Positions 1-9,440 are shown, counted from the stretch's first letter. The stretch: DNA of 64,000 bases from Nitrincola sp048264025 (GCF_048264025.1 NZ_JBLXDN010000013.1:48682-112681); one strand, 5' to 3'. Notes: generated by a model not told the origin, from the letters alone. Program-made: numbers and translations.

Positions 1-1
1 C

Positions 2-1150
2 GATGAAGCCGAAGCCATCGATATCGCTGATTTCAGTAGCGACAGAGTGCCACCCGTCTGCGCGCATTACAATAGCTGTGGTGGCTGTGACCTGCAGCAC
101 CTGAATCCTGATCGCGCGCCCGAAATCAAACAACAATTAGTGCTGGACCAGTTGCAGCGATTTGCTGGCTGCGCGCCCCTTAGCCTGGATGCACCGATTA
201 CTTCATCGCCCACAGGTTACCGGCGCAGCGCCCGCATTGGTATCAATCAACGTCAGCGTGACGGGGCACTCCTTACCGGTTTTCGCCATCGCCAATCAGC
301 CAAACTGATGGATATCAAGCATTGCCCAGTTCTCGATCCACGCCTGGACCAGCTATTCAGCACCCTACATGAGTTTTTGGATGACCTTAGTGATCTACGT
401 CATCTGACCGAAGTACTGGTCAGTTTGGGTGATTCAGGAGGGGCCTTGCGGTTTCGACTGACTCGACCTGCCTCCGACCCACTGAAGGAACGCCTTTTGG
501 CCATCGCCGAACAGCTGCAACTGTCAGCCTGGATTGAAGACAACCAACACCAATTGACACCACTCTCGCCCATCACTGAACTAAGTTTTCTAGCCAAGGA
601 TCAAACTCGGTTACACTTTTTGCCGGGTGACTTTCTGCAGGTGAATGCGGCAGTCAATCGCCGCATGATTGTTCGCGCGCTGGAGTGGTTAAACCCGAAA
701 CCTGACCAGGTTCTGCTGGATATGTTCTGTGGCCTGGGCAACTTTTCACTGCCGCTAGCTCCCCATCTGAAACAGGTGATAGGGGTAGAAGGCAGTCTGA
801 CCATGGTTGAACGTGCGCGTCAGAATGCTGTTCGTAATGGCATCAACAATGCCGAGTTTTATTGTGCGGACCTTAGCCAGCCTATCAAAGCCAGCGCCTG
901 GTTTCGTCAAGGACAGGCGGATTTGATCCTGCTGGATCCACCCCGCAGCGGCGCAGCCGAATTACTTCCACAACTCCTGCAACTCAAACCCGCCAAGCTG
1001 CTCTACATTGCCTGTAACCCTGCAGCCCTCGCCAGGGACGCAGCCGTATTGCTGGAAGCAGGTTACTGTTTACAACGTTTTTCAGTATTGGATATGTTTC
1101 CCAATACTTCACACATAGAATCCATGGCACTGTTTGAGAGAAACACATGA
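2..1150 (+). CDS. rlmD: 23S rRNA (uracil-5-)-methyltransferase RlmD, 5' end outside the window
   Basis: The enzyme methylates C5 of a uridine in 23S rRNA (U1939 in E. coli) using SAM. The reading frame is open to the left edge, so the first part (most of the TRAM domain) is missing. Counting from the GTG at 47, cysteines 5, 11, 14 and 93 have the same spacing (6, 3, 79) as the four [4Fe-4S] ligands of E. coli RlmD, which separates it from TrmA. The SAM-binding motif DMFCGLGNFSLP, the LLDPPRSG motif and the catalytic-cysteine motif YIACNP follow. Its stop overlaps the rluA start (ATGA), so the two rRNA-modification genes are probably translationally coupled. The GTG at 47 is unlikely to be the true start. 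Confidence 0.93.
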   Translation, partial: DEAEAIDIADFSSDRVPPVCAHYNSCGGCDLQHLNPDRAPEIKQQLVLDQLQRFAGCAPLSLDAPITSSPTGYRRSARIGINQRQRDGALLTGFRHRQSAKLMDIKHCPVLDPRLDQLFSTLHEFLDDLSDLRHLTEVLVSLGDSGGALRFRLTRPASDPLKERLLAIAEQLQLSAWIEDNQHQLTPLSPITELSFLAKDQTRLHFLPGDFLQVNAAVNRRMIVRALEWLNPKPDQVLLDMFCGLGNFSLPLAPHLKQVIGVEGSLTMVERARQNAVRNGINNAEFYCADLSQPIKASAWFRQGQADLILLDPPRSGAAELLPQLLQLKPAKLLYIACNPAALARDAAVLLEAGYCLQRFSVLDMFPNTSHIESMALFERNT

Positions 1151-1767
1151 TTGAACTTCTTTATGCCGATGACGTCATGGTGGTGGTATCAAAGCCAGCC
1201 GATCTACTGTCTGTGCCAGGTATCGGTGAAGAAAAAAAAGACTGCCTGGTAAGTCGTCTGCAGATTGAATTTCCTACCATCCGTATTGTACACAGACTGG
1301 ATTATGCCACCTCAGGACTGTTGGTGTTGGCCTTAAACCGAGGATCACACCGCGCCCTGAGCATTCAGTTTCAGGAACGCATCCCCAAGAAACGCTATCA
1401 GGCACTGGTGACTGGACAAATTAGCGGAGAAAGCGGTGAAATAAACCTTCCCTTGGGCCCTGACTGGGAACGTCGTCCACGCATGCTGGTTGATCACCAA
1501 CAAGGAAAACCCTCGTTAACGCACTGGGAATGTATTGATCAGCAGGATAATGCCAGTCGAATGCTACTCTACCCGCATACAGGTCGATCACATCAATTGC
1601 GGGTGCATATGCTGGCTATCGGCCATCCGATTCTGGGAGATGTGTTTTATACCGAAGAAGCCGAACACAGCCGCCATGAACGCATGATGCTGCATGCGGA
1701 TCAGTTGGGACTAGAGCATCCCGTTAGCGGTCAATGGATGGAGTTTGCCTCACCCTGCCCCTTCTGA
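1147..1767 (+). CDS. rluA: Dual-specificity RNA pseudouridine synthase RluA
   Basis: This RluA-family pseudouridine synthase (206 aa) resembles E. coli RluA (219 aa), which modifies 23S rRNA U746 and tRNA U32. The catalytic motif HRLDYATSG spans about residues 49-57, with Asp51/52 as the nucleophile region. TGRSHQLRVHMLAIGHPILG is the conserved C-terminal core. There is no N-terminal S4 domain, which fits RluA rather than RluC/RluD. The ATG lies inside the rlmD stop (ATGA overlap). The next gene converges on it only 17 bases downstream. Confidence 0.93.
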   Translation: MIELLYADDVMVVVSKPADLLSVPGIGEEKKDCLVSRLQIEFPTIRIVHRLDYATSGLLVLALNRGSHRALSIQFQERIPKKRYQALVTGQISGESGEINLPLGPDWERRPRMLVDHQQGKPSLTHWECIDQQDNASRMLLYPHTGRSHQLRVHMLAIGHPILGDVFYTEEAEHSRHERMMLHADQLGLEHPVSGQWMEFASPCPF

Positions 1768-1784
1768 GCACCGAAGGTCCAGAA

Positions 1785-2732
1785 TCAGTTGACACGACGC
1801 TGGTTGCTTCCCTGCAGCCAGGCCTGAATATTGTCACAGGTCTGGCGAATAATGGTTTCACGCGCCTGGCGACTGCCCCAGGCACAGTGCGGGGTAACCA
1901 GCAGATTAGGTATCTCCGGATCCAATAACAGGTTACCGTTTTGCGGCGGCTCTGCTGTCAATACATCCGTGGCCGCACCTGCCAAGTGACCAGAGCGAAG
2001 CGCATCAGCCAGGGCCGTTTCATTGACGATACCGCCACGCGCCGCATTTACCAGATAACTTCCCCGCGGCATTAGCGCCAGCGCATCAGCATCAATCAAA
2101 TCACGTGTCGCCTCAGTCAGGGGACAGTGCAGACTTAATACATCGATCTGGGGCAACAACTCAGCTAGAGACAAGCGCCCTGTGGTTGGCTGTGTACCGG
2201 CTCGTGCGGCAATCAACACCTGCATACCAAAGGCTTCAGCCAAGCGCTTAACCTCAGCACCCAGCTCACCGTAACCAATAATACCCAGGGTTCGACCGCG
2301 CAACTCCAGAATAGGATAATCCAGCAAACAGAATTGTGACGACTGATTCCAGCGCCCCTGCTCCACTGCCGCTTTATAATCTACAAAGCGGGTATGCATA
2401 ACCAGCATTAACATCAAGACATGCTGCGCGACCGATCCAGTACCATATCCCTGACAGTTATATACCGGAATACCCGCCGCGTTTGCCGCTTCGATATCGA
2501 CGTTATTCACGCCCGTGGCCACAACACAAATCAGCTTGAGGCGATCAGTTGACTGAATCACCTCAGCTGGCACCAGCGCTTTGTTAGTAATGACTATATC
2601 AAAGCCCTGGATCCTGTCTGCAACTTGCTCTGGTAATGTGCCCGGATACACAACCAGCTCTGACAAACCGGTTTTAAGCGGTGCCAGATCAAGATCATCC
2701 AGGCTTAAACTGTCCAGAAATACGGCACGCAT
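1785..2732 (-). CDS. D-2-hydroxyacid dehydrogenase (hydroxypyruvate/glycerate dehydrogenase type)
   Basis: This is an NAD(P)-dependent D-2-hydroxyacid dehydrogenase of 315 aa. The Rossmann motif GIIGYGELG is at about residues 150-158. The catalytic triad typical of the family is visible as Arg232 (NAARGG), Glu261 (TAEPP) and His282 (TPHCAWGS). The overall pattern resembles glycerate dehydrogenase (HprA), but substrate cannot be fixed from sequence, so no symbol is given. It lies 14 bases downstream of purC on the same strand and may be read through from it. Confidence 0.88.
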   Translation of the reverse strand: MRAVFLDSLSLDDLDLAPLKTGLSELVVYPGTLPEQVADRIQGFDIVITNKALVPAEVIQSTDRLKLICVVATGVNNVDIEAANAAGIPVYNCQGYGTGSVAQHVLMLMLVMHTRFVDYKAAVEQGRWNQSSQFCLLDYPILELRGRTLGIIGYGELGAEVKRLAEAFGMQVLIAARAGTQPTTGRLSLAELLPQIDVLSLHCPLTEATRDLIDADALALMPRGSYLVNAARGGIVNETALADALRSGHLAGAATDVLTAEPPQNGNLLLDPEIPNLLVTPHCAWGSRQARETIIRQTCDNIQAWLQGSNQRRVN

Positions 2733-2746
2733 CAGTCAATTCACCT

Positions 2747-3460
2747 TTAACCAAAATCTATCCCAAGACGATGACCCACTTCTTCGTAGGCCTCGATTAC
2801 ACCACCCAGTCCCTGACGAAAGCGGTCTTTATCCATCTTGGTACGGGTTTGCTTATCCCACAGACGACAGCCATCGGGTGAGAACTCATCACCCAGCACA
2901 ACCTGGCCGTTAAAGAGTCCAAACTCCAACTTGTAATCCACCAGCAGCAGGCCTGCATCATCAAACAGCCTTTTCAAGACACTGTTGGTTTTGAATGTCA
3001 GCGCCTTAGCCGTTTCAATATGCTCAGGTTCCGCCCAGCCGAAGGTCGCTATGTGTGATTCATTCACCATAGGATCGCCCAGGGCATCATTTTTCAGGAA
3101 CATTTCGAAGGTGGGTGGATTCAAATCCAAACCCTCTTCAATACCCAGACGACGGCACAGAGAACCAGCCGCAATATTCCGAACCACACACTCGATCGGC
3201 ATCATATCCAGACGCTTAACCAAGCTCTCATTATCTGACAACAAGGCTTCAAAATGGGTTGGAATACCCGCCGCTTCCAGCTTGTGCATAATAAAGGCAT
3301 TGAATTTATTATTAACCATGCCCTTGCGATCAAGCTGCTCTACTTTTTTTCCATCAAAGGCTGAGGTGTCATCACGGAACACCATGACCATGCGATCAGG
3401 ATCATCCGTTGTATAAACAGACTTGGCCTTCCCCGCATAAAGTGCTTCACGCTTTTCCAT
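2747..3460 (-). CDS. purC: Phosphoribosylaminoimidazole-succinocarboxamide synthase (SAICAR synthetase)
   Basis: PurC joins CAIR and aspartate with ATP to give SAICAR in purine synthesis. The protein begins MEKREALYAGKAKSVY and carries the signatures DDTSAFDGKK, ECVVRNIAAGSL and LVDYKLEFG. I chose the ATG at 3460. The frame also opens with a TTG at 3472, but those bases form the ribosome-binding site (TTGGAGATAAG), with GGAG six bases before the ATG. The resulting length of 237 aa equals that of E. coli PurC. It sits downstream of dapA-bamC, as in other gammaproteobacteria of this group. Confidence 0.96.
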   Translation of the reverse strand: MEKREALYAGKAKSVYTTDDPDRMVMVFRDDTSAFDGKKVEQLDRKGMVNNKFNAFIMHKLEAAGIPTHFEALLSDNESLVKRLDMMPIECVVRNIAAGSLCRRLGIEEGLDLNPPTFEMFLKNDALGDPMVNESHIATFGWAEPEHIETAKALTFKTNSVLKRLFDDAGLLLVDYKLEFGLFNGQVVLGDEFSPDGCRLWDKQTRTKMDKDRFRQGLGGVIEAYEEVGHRLGIDFG

Positions 3461-3524
3461 TCTTATCTCCAATAGTCAGCCCCCCCTACTGGTGGAGGAC
3501 TGAAAGTAATTAAATACCTGTAGC

Positions 3525-4940
3525 CTATAATGTTTGCGGCAACTGGTCTTTGATCTGCCAGAGTATTTCTTCTGCGACTACGGCAGGTGCCGAGATGCCT
3601 TCATCGGTCAGAACTGTAACCATCACACCAGAGCGTGTACGACTCAGGTTAATCTGGTAACGACCCACATGTTCATACTCGCCGGTATTATTATTGAATA
3701 CACCGCGCCCACTACCACCAAATACGAAGATAACACGACCGCCCAGCCAGATTTTGTAACCATCCTGGTTAGCCGGATTGTTTGGATCGTTCAAATCAGC
3801 CAGGACTTCTTCATCGCCAGCCAACTCATCTGACGTCAAGGCACCCCGTGACGAATAGACATTCTCTTCAGCTACATCATCTGATTCAAGCCCAAGAGCT
3901 GAGCTGATAAAGCTGGTACTCAACGTAATCTCTTCACGGTCTGAGAACAGCCAATCAAAGAACCCCTGACGACTGGTATCTTCCACTTGGGTAGTGGTAG
4001 TGAAAGTCATGTAGAAAACACCGGCCTGCTGATCACGAGTACCTACATCGAGTTCGGCTTTATCCAGGGCCGCATCGATCAGACTCCAAGCGCGATCGGC
4101 CGGCGCATTGACTCTAAGTGCGGGGTTACCCCGTGAATCACGTCCCAACTCAGCACGGCTAGCCCGCTGTTCCTGCATCGCCAGTAGAGTCCGTGCCGTT
4201 GTTGGTTCAGAGGAACGACTGAAGTAGCGCAGCATCTCAAACATCATATCGCTCTGATAGCTGATATCTGGCACACCACTGTCCCAATTAACCACTTCAG
4301 GTTCCTGACCTGATGGGTATTGAACATGCTTCATGCGAATGGAGGTACGTTCATAGTTATCTGGGTCCGGCCTTACAGTGACCCGGAGTTTGTTCTCTGC
4401 AGGACCATCCAGTGTTTGCAAGGTCAAACGACGCATCCAGCGATCTATGATGTTATAGTCCTGTCCATCAGTCTGAATCCAGTCAGTTTCAATCAACCCC
4501 TGGCGTGGATCAGTTCGTGCAACCCGCACTCCGTTGTAATCCCAGAAATCGATCACTTTAGTCCATACATCGGCAATCGGCTCGTCAACCATGATAACCC
4601 GTTCGCCTTCCAGGCGCTGAAGATTGACCTGATCTGATCCTGGATCTGCATAGAAAAACTCAGGCCGAGGCGCCTGAAAACGCCCCTGAATCCGAGTAGC
4701 TGTAATACCCACATCAGGCACTACCAGTTGCTCACGGGTTTCACGCGCCTGGATATTTGCAGGGATCTCCAACCGCTGACCTGCTTCTGCAAGTTCATAA
4801 TCCTGGCTGCGATCACGTATAATTCCATGCTCACCGTAAACGGGATTTTTTACCGAGCCACACCCTATCGTAACAAGTACAACAGCCAGAAGAGGCAAGG
4901 CACAAACTTGCGCTAAATTCATTTTGTTATTAATAGTCAT
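3525..4940 (-). CDS. bamC: Outer membrane protein assembly factor BamC (NlpB) lipoprotein
   Basis: This lipoprotein subunit of the BAM complex assists beta-barrel insertion into the outer membrane. The N-terminus is a lipoprotein signal ending in the lipobox TIGC at about residues 24-27. The following segment (VKNPVYGEHGIIRDRSQDYE) matches the unstructured BamC N-terminus that contacts BamD. Two helix-grip-like domains follow (about 105-245 and 265-470). At 471 aa it is clearly longer than E. coli BamC (344 aa). Part of the excess is an acidic linker at about residues 355-395. Its ATG overlaps the dapA stop (ATGA), the classical dapA-bamC pairing. Confidence 0.92.
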   Translation of the reverse strand: MTINNKMNLAQVCALPLLAVVLVTIGCGSVKNPVYGEHGIIRDRSQDYELAEAGQRLEIPANIQARETREQLVVPDVGITATRIQGRFQAPRPEFFYADPGSDQVNLQRLEGERVIMVDEPIADVWTKVIDFWDYNGVRVARTDPRQGLIETDWIQTDGQDYNIIDRWMRRLTLQTLDGPAENKLRVTVRPDPDNYERTSIRMKHVQYPSGQEPEVVNWDSGVPDISYQSDMMFEMLRYFSRSSEPTTARTLLAMQEQRASRAELGRDSRGNPALRVNAPADRAWSLIDAALDKAELDVGTRDQQAGVFYMTFTTTTQVEDTSRQGFFDWLFSDREEITLSTSFISSALGLESDDVAEENVYSSRGALTSDELAGDEEVLADLNDPNNPANQDGYKIWLGGRVIFVFGGSGRGVFNNNTGEYEHVGRYQINLSRTRSGVMVTVLTDEGISAPAVVAEEILWQIKDQLPQTL

Positions 4941-5812
4941 GCGATACCACTGTCTTTAAGAGCCTGGCGCACCACTTCATGGTACTGGGGGGAAAGTTGC
5001 GTGAGCGGTAAACGTATACCTGCCTGGATCAATCCCATTTCTACCATCGCCCATTTGACCGGAATTGGGTTGGCTTCAACAAACAAACGGGTATGCAGTG
5101 GCATGAGTTTATGTTGCAACTCACGAGCAGCATCAGCGCGCCCTTCCAGGCCCAGACGACACAGCTCGGCCATTTCGGCTGGTGCCACATTGGCCGTCAC
5201 GGAGATATTACCCTGACCACCCAGAAGAATGAGCTCAATCGCTGTAGCATCATCACCCGAGTAGACGGCAAAGTTATCTGGCGTGGCTTCAATAAGCTCT
5301 TTAGCTCGCTCAAGATTACCGGTCGCTTCTTTAATGCCAACGATATTAGCCACAGACATCAGACGCAAAACCGTTTCTGGTAACATATCACAGGCAGTAC
5401 GCCCCGGTACGTTATAGAGTATTTGAGGAATATCAACGGCCTCGGCAATGGCGCAGTAGTGCTGATACAAACCTTCCTGAGTCGGCTTGTTATAGTAAGG
5501 CGTCACCAGCAGACTGGCATCGGCACCGACCGCTTTTGCACCACGGGTCAGTTCAATCGCCTCACGGGTGGAGTTTGCCCCGGTTCCGGCAATGACTGGA
5601 ATACGGCCAGCAACCTGATCAACAATAAAGCCAATCGCCTCAGTATGCTCTTTGCAGCTCAGTGTGGCTGATTCACCGGTAGTGCCTACAGCGACAATTG
5701 ACGCAGTACCCTTCTGTATATGGAACTCAACCAGACGCTTCAACGCTTCCCAGTCAATATCTCCATTGAGGGCCATCGGGGTTACCAGCGCTACAATACT
5801 GCCGCGAATCAT
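4937..5812 (-). CDS. dapA: 4-hydroxy-tetrahydrodipicolinate synthase DapA
   Basis: DapA condenses pyruvate with aspartate semialdehyde in the lysine/diaminopimelate pathway. I chose the ATG at 5812 (MIRGSIVALVTPM), which has GGAG seven bases upstream and gives 291 aa against 292 in E. coli. The reading frame extends further, but the upstream residues do not belong to the family. From this start the active-site residues fall at the canonical positions: Thr44, Thr45, Tyr133, Arg138 and the Schiff-base Lys161 (GIKEATG). Its stop overlaps the bamC start. Confidence 0.97.
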   Translation of the reverse strand: MIRGSIVALVTPMALNGDIDWEALKRLVEFHIQKGTASIVAVGTTGESATLSCKEHTEAIGFIVDQVAGRIPVIAGTGANSTREAIELTRGAKAVGADASLLVTPYYNKPTQEGLYQHYCAIAEAVDIPQILYNVPGRTACDMLPETVLRLMSVANIVGIKEATGNLERAKELIEATPDNFAVYSGDDATAIELILLGGQGNISVTANVAPAEMAELCRLGLEGRADAARELQHKLMPLHTRLFVEANPIPVKWAMVEMGLIQAGIRLPLTQLSPQYHEVVRQALKDSGIA

Positions 5813-6004
5813 TTTATTCTCCATATTTATACCTAACGGTGGCGATCTAAATCTCACACCGGACGTAAACAGAAACAGAGTTAACCTGACGCTCCGCTTC
5901 TGTTATCGTTATCTTATCTGAATGACCCGTCATTCTAAACGAATAACGCCCCTTTAGCGTAGTGGCAGAAGCATTTTTCAACAGACTTTTTCCAGGAGCG
6001 AGTC

Positions 6005-6472
6005 ATGAGTGAGCTTGTAACGGGTCATCCCGTGCCCAATTTCAGTGCCCCAGCGACCAATGAGACCACCTTTACCCTCAACGAGTTCAAAGGCCGTAAT
6101 ATCGTTATCTATTTTTATCCCAAAGACAGCACACCCGGCTGCACTACTGAAGGGCAGAACTTCCGCGATCTTTATGAGCAGTTTCAGGCACTGAACACAG
6201 AGATTTTTGGTGTTTCACGCGATGGACTGAAGAGTCATGAAAACTTTCGTGCCAAACAGGCTTTTCCGTTTCAACTTATCAGTGACAAAGACGAAACCGT
6301 CTGCAAACTGTTTGATGTGATCAAATTGAAGAAGCTCTATGGAAAAGAGCACCTGGGAATTGAACGCAGTACCTTTCTGATCGACAAAGCAGGCGTGCTA
6401 CGACAGGCCTGGCGTAAAGTCAAAGTGCCCGGTCATGCAGAAGAGGTGCTCGAAAGCGTCAAAGCACTCTAA
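6005..6472 (+). CDS. bcp: Thioredoxin-dependent peroxiredoxin Bcp/PrxQ
   Basis: This Bcp/PrxQ-type peroxiredoxin (155 aa) reduces peroxides. The peroxidatic cysteine is Cys46 in KDSTPGCTTEG. The resolving cysteine found five residues later in E. coli Bcp is absent (Gln51), and the only other cysteine is Cys100. The enzyme is therefore either of the 1-Cys type or resolves differently. An SD-like AGGAG lies upstream of the ATG. It is divergent from dapA, the usual bcp-dapA neighbourhood. I saw no gcvR between them. Confidence 0.93.
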   Translation: MSELVTGHPVPNFSAPATNETTFTLNEFKGRNIVIYFYPKDSTPGCTTEGQNFRDLYEQFQALNTEIFGVSRDGLKSHENFRAKQAFPFQLISDKDETVCKLFDVIKLKKLYGKEHLGIERSTFLIDKAGVLRQAWRKVKVPGHAEEVLESVKAL

Positions 6473-6496
6473 AGCGACTGACCTAGCAGGAACGAA

Positions 6497-7594
6497 TTAC
6501 CGCTCCTGCTCAACCTCCGAATCGACAACCTGTCCATCATGAGCATGCTCCATAGCTTTGGGCCAGGCATTCACCACAGACTTCACCAATGTAGCCAAAG
6601 GAATGGCAAAAAATACCCCCAGCACCCCCCACAGGCTACCAAACACCAGCACCGCCACTATTATGGATACCGGGTGCAGGTTCACAGCCTCTGAAAACAG
6701 AATCGGAACCAGCACATTGCCATCCAGCGCCTGAATCACAAAATAAGCCGTCATCAGTGTAATAAATTCACTGCCCCAGCCCCACTGAAAGAAGGCGACG
6801 CCAGCCACTGGCAGGGTTACGACGGCAGCCCCTATGTAGGGAATAATTACCGACAAACCTACCATCAACGCCAACAGCGCAGCATAGTTCAGCCCCATGA
6901 ACGCAAATACGACATAAGATACTGACCCCACAATCAGTATCTCAATAACTTTACCGCGAATGTAATTGGCGATCTGTGCATCCATTTCAGTCCAGATACG
7001 TCGCATCATGTCACGCTTTTCTGGCAAATAAGCTGTCAGACTGCCGGCCAGGTAATTGCCATCGCGCATAAAGAAAAATACCAGAATCGGCACCAGAATA
7101 AGATAGATCAACAAGGCGACAATATTGGTAATGGAGTGTAATGAGAAGGTTAACGCCCACTGCCACGCCTTACCTATTTCAGCGGCCGCAATGGCTATTA
7201 ACTGACGTATCTGTTGCTCAGCCACCAGCTCAGGGTATCGCTCAGGTAAGAGCAAGAGTACTTTTTGAATTTCAGACATGATGCGTGGTGCTTCATTCAG
7301 CAAGGTCACCAACTGTCGCCAGATCTGCGGCATAACCACTAGCATAAACGCCAGAAAAGCCGTCATAAAGCTGGTAAAGACTATCAACACAGATAGTTTG
7401 CGCGGCATAAAGCGATTACAGCGCTGCACAGCTCCCTGCATCAGGAACGCCAGTATAATACTGAAAAAAACGGGTGCCAGCGCTTTGCCTAGGGTCAGTA
7501 TCACCACCAGGGCGCCAATCAACAAAAGAAACAGTAAGAGTGCCTCTTCATCCGAGAAGTAACGATGAATCCACTTACTGAAAATTTTTATCAT
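6497..7594 (-). CDS. perM: AI-2E family transporter / PerM-like permease
   Basis: This is a polytopic inner-membrane protein of 365 aa in the PerM/AI-2E exporter family. Hydrophobic segments lie at about residues 18-45, 50-90, 155-175 and 210-340. They surround a more soluble stretch at about 90-150. The conserved C-terminal pattern ALDGNVLVPILFSEAVNLHP is present. The transported substrate is unknown for most members. It is convergent with bcp and lies between bcp and a tusA-like gene, the order seen in related gammaproteobacteria. Confidence 0.85.
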   Translation of the reverse strand: MIKIFSKWIHRYFSDEEALLLFLLLIGALVVILTLGKALAPVFFSIILAFLMQGAVQRCNRFMPRKLSVLIVFTSFMTAFLAFMLVVMPQIWRQLVTLLNEAPRIMSEIQKVLLLLPERYPELVAEQQIRQLIAIAAAEIGKAWQWALTFSLHSITNIVALLIYLILVPILVFFFMRDGNYLAGSLTAYLPEKRDMMRRIWTEMDAQIANYIRGKVIEILIVGSVSYVVFAFMGLNYAALLALMVGLSVIIPYIGAAVVTLPVAGVAFFQWGWGSEFITLMTAYFVIQALDGNVLVPILFSEAVNLHPVSIIVAVLVFGSLWGVLGVFFAIPLATLVKSVVNAWPKAMEHAHDGQVVDSEVEQER

Positions 7595-7624
7595 AGGTAG
7601 AACTTCTCCTGAGACTGACGTCTA

Positions 7625-7864
7625 TCAGCCACGACGGATTAAATAAATAAATTTGTTTTGATCCGTGAACGACTGCAACAATACATGGTCTGACTGATCT
7701 GTGTAGGCTTTAAAATCTCTGACGGAGCCCGCATCAGTGGCTATCACCTGCAGCAGTTGCCCAACGTCCATTTTGCTTAATGCTTGCTTGGCCTTCAACA
7801 AAGGCAGTGGGCAATTAAGCTCGCTGGCATCAAGCAGTTGATCTGGCTCTGGGTTAAATGACAT
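7625..7864 (-). CDS. TusA-family sulfurtransferase
   Basis: This small protein (79 aa) has the TusA/SirA fold signature. The active-site cysteine lies in NCPLPLLKAKQAL (Cys18). Family members carry sulfur as a persulfide for tRNA thiolation or other transfers. The ATG at 7864 is preceded by GAGG with six-base spacing. The open frame begins with a TTG at 7882, but the extension is unlike the family. It is divergent from bepA and 30 bases upstream of perM, probably in one operon with it. Confidence 0.87.
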   Translation of the reverse strand: MSFNPEPDQLLDASELNCPLPLLKAKQALSKMDVGQLLQVIATDAGSVRDFKAYTDQSDHVLLQSFTDQNKFIYLIRRG

Positions 7865-7962
7865 ACAAACCTCGGATTTCAATGCAGCAGACGGCTGAAG
7901 CTGCTGGACGTAATTGCCACGCTTAGATTAAAGTGCTGCCCATGGTATTACAACTGATCACT

Positions 7963-9426
7963 ATGACAAACAAGTATCTACATTTGAGATTTATATTCTC
8001 AGTCACGCTGCTGTCCATTTGCTCAGGCTTGCTGTTCACCTCAGTCAGCAGCGCCTCAACCAACCTGCCAGTCCTGTCTGATCGCTCATCCGCGTCGGTG
8101 TCCATGGCATCCGAATACCGTCTTGGACGCAACTGGGCTCGCATGTTGCGAGGTAGCGCACCCTTACTGAACGATCCCCTGACCTTTCACTACCTGGAAG
8201 AGCTGCTTTGGGATCTCGCACCGCATAGCCAATTGTCAGATCGACGTCTGGAGCTAATCCTACTGGACAACCCGACCTTCAACGCCTTCGCTGTACCAGG
8301 CGGAGTCATTGGTGTGCATGCGGGGCTGATTACAGCGGCTGGGTCTGAAGATGAGCTGGTATCCGTATTAGCCCATGAGCTTGCCCACTTAAGCCAACGC
8401 CACTTTGCCCAGCGCATCGAGGAAGAACGACGCAACCGGCCACTGGTATTAGCCGGCATACTCGCCAGCATACTGATTGCCGCTGCTGACACTCAAGGGG
8501 GAGCGGCAGCCTTGTCTTCCACTATGGGGGCATCAGCGCAGGCACAATTAACATTTAGCCGACGTAATGAAGAAGAAGCCGACCGTGTGGGTATGCAAAC
8601 CATGGTTGCCGCTGACCGTGATCCCAAAGCCATGCCACAGATGTTTTCACGCCTACAGCGCAGCTACCGCTTTTATGGTCAGCGCCCCCCAGAGTTTTTA
8701 CTTTCTCACCCAGTGACTGAAGCACGCATTGCCGACTCACTAAACAGAGCCGAAACACTGCCCAATGTCAGCCACCGCGCCTACTCACCAGAGTTTGATA
8801 TTATTCGTACCCGCTCAGAGGTGCACCTAAGTGCTCAACCCGGAGAAATATTAAAACGCTTTGTCGCGGATGTGAATAGCAGCAATCCAGCCGTCGCGCA
8901 TTATGGTGCTATGCAGGCTGCCATGCGCACAGGTCAACTGGATGTCGCCAAGCAGCATTTCAATCAACTGCCTGAGCCATGGAAACGGCACACCTATGTA
9001 AAATTAAGCGAGATAGAATTATTGCTGGCGGAGAATGACTTTGCTCAAGCGGAGAGACGCTCTGACGAGATGATGGCCTTGTACCCAGACAGTATGCCAG
9101 TGATGAAAATACATGCACAGGTGATGCATACATCCGGACAACCTGAGCGCGCCATTCCCGTTTACAGACGCCTGCTGCAGGACTACCCGACGGATACTGA
9201 CAGCTGGTACCAACTGGCTGAAGCAGAGGGCCTGACCGGCAATATCATAGGGGTGCACGAAGCGCGCATTGAATACTTCCTGCTGACCGGCAATATCGAC
9301 AGTGCCATACAGCAGGTAACCTTTGCCAAACGCGAACCTAATCTTCAACCTTCGGATCTGGCCAGACTCGAACAGCTTGAAGCCGAAACACTGGAAATAC
9401 GCCAGCAAATCAAAGAAGATTTATAG
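7963..9426 (+). CDS. bepA: Periplasmic M48 metalloprotease/chaperone BepA (YfgC)
   Basis: This secreted zinc protease assists outer-membrane protein assembly and quality control. A signal peptide (about residues 1-31, ending SVSSA) is followed by the M48 domain. The zinc motif HELAH lies at residues 138-142, and the third-ligand region at NEEEADRVG. The C-terminal half is TPR-like (SELAENDFAQAERR-type helices) as in E. coli BepA (487 aa). Starts at 7933 (GTG) or 7942 (ATG) are also possible. I prefer 7963 because it places the charged residues directly before the signal-peptide core. No strong SD decides between them. Confidence 0.9.
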   Translation: MTNKYLHLRFIFSVTLLSICSGLLFTSVSSASTNLPVLSDRSSASVSMASEYRLGRNWARMLRGSAPLLNDPLTFHYLEELLWDLAPHSQLSDRRLELILLDNPTFNAFAVPGGVIGVHAGLITAAGSEDELVSVLAHELAHLSQRHFAQRIEEERRNRPLVLAGILASILIAAADTQGGAAALSSTMGASAQAQLTFSRRNEEEADRVGMQTMVAADRDPKAMPQMFSRLQRSYRFYGQRPPEFLLSHPVTEARIADSLNRAETLPNVSHRAYSPEFDIIRTRSEVHLSAQPGEILKRFVADVNSSNPAVAHYGAMQAAMRTGQLDVAKQHFNQLPEPWKRHTYVKLSEIELLLAENDFAQAERRSDEMMALYPDSMPVMKIHAQVMHTSGQPERAIPVYRRLLQDYPTDTDSWYQLAEAEGLTGNIIGVHEARIEYFLLTGNIDSAIQQVTFAKREPNLQPSDLARLEQLEAETLEIRQQIKEDL

Positions 9427-9440
9427 GCCTACGCCACGGA

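Noticed and set aside
6485..6510. Seven-base-pair inverted repeat (AGCAGGA / TCCTGCT) between bcp and perM
   Set aside because: It overlaps the end of the perM coding sequence and has no T tract on either side, so support for a terminator is too weak.
8555..8758. Minus-strand frames opposite bepA and similar opposite-strand frames throughout the housekeeping block
   Set aside because: All lie wholly inside well-conserved genes on the other strand and carry no family signatures.
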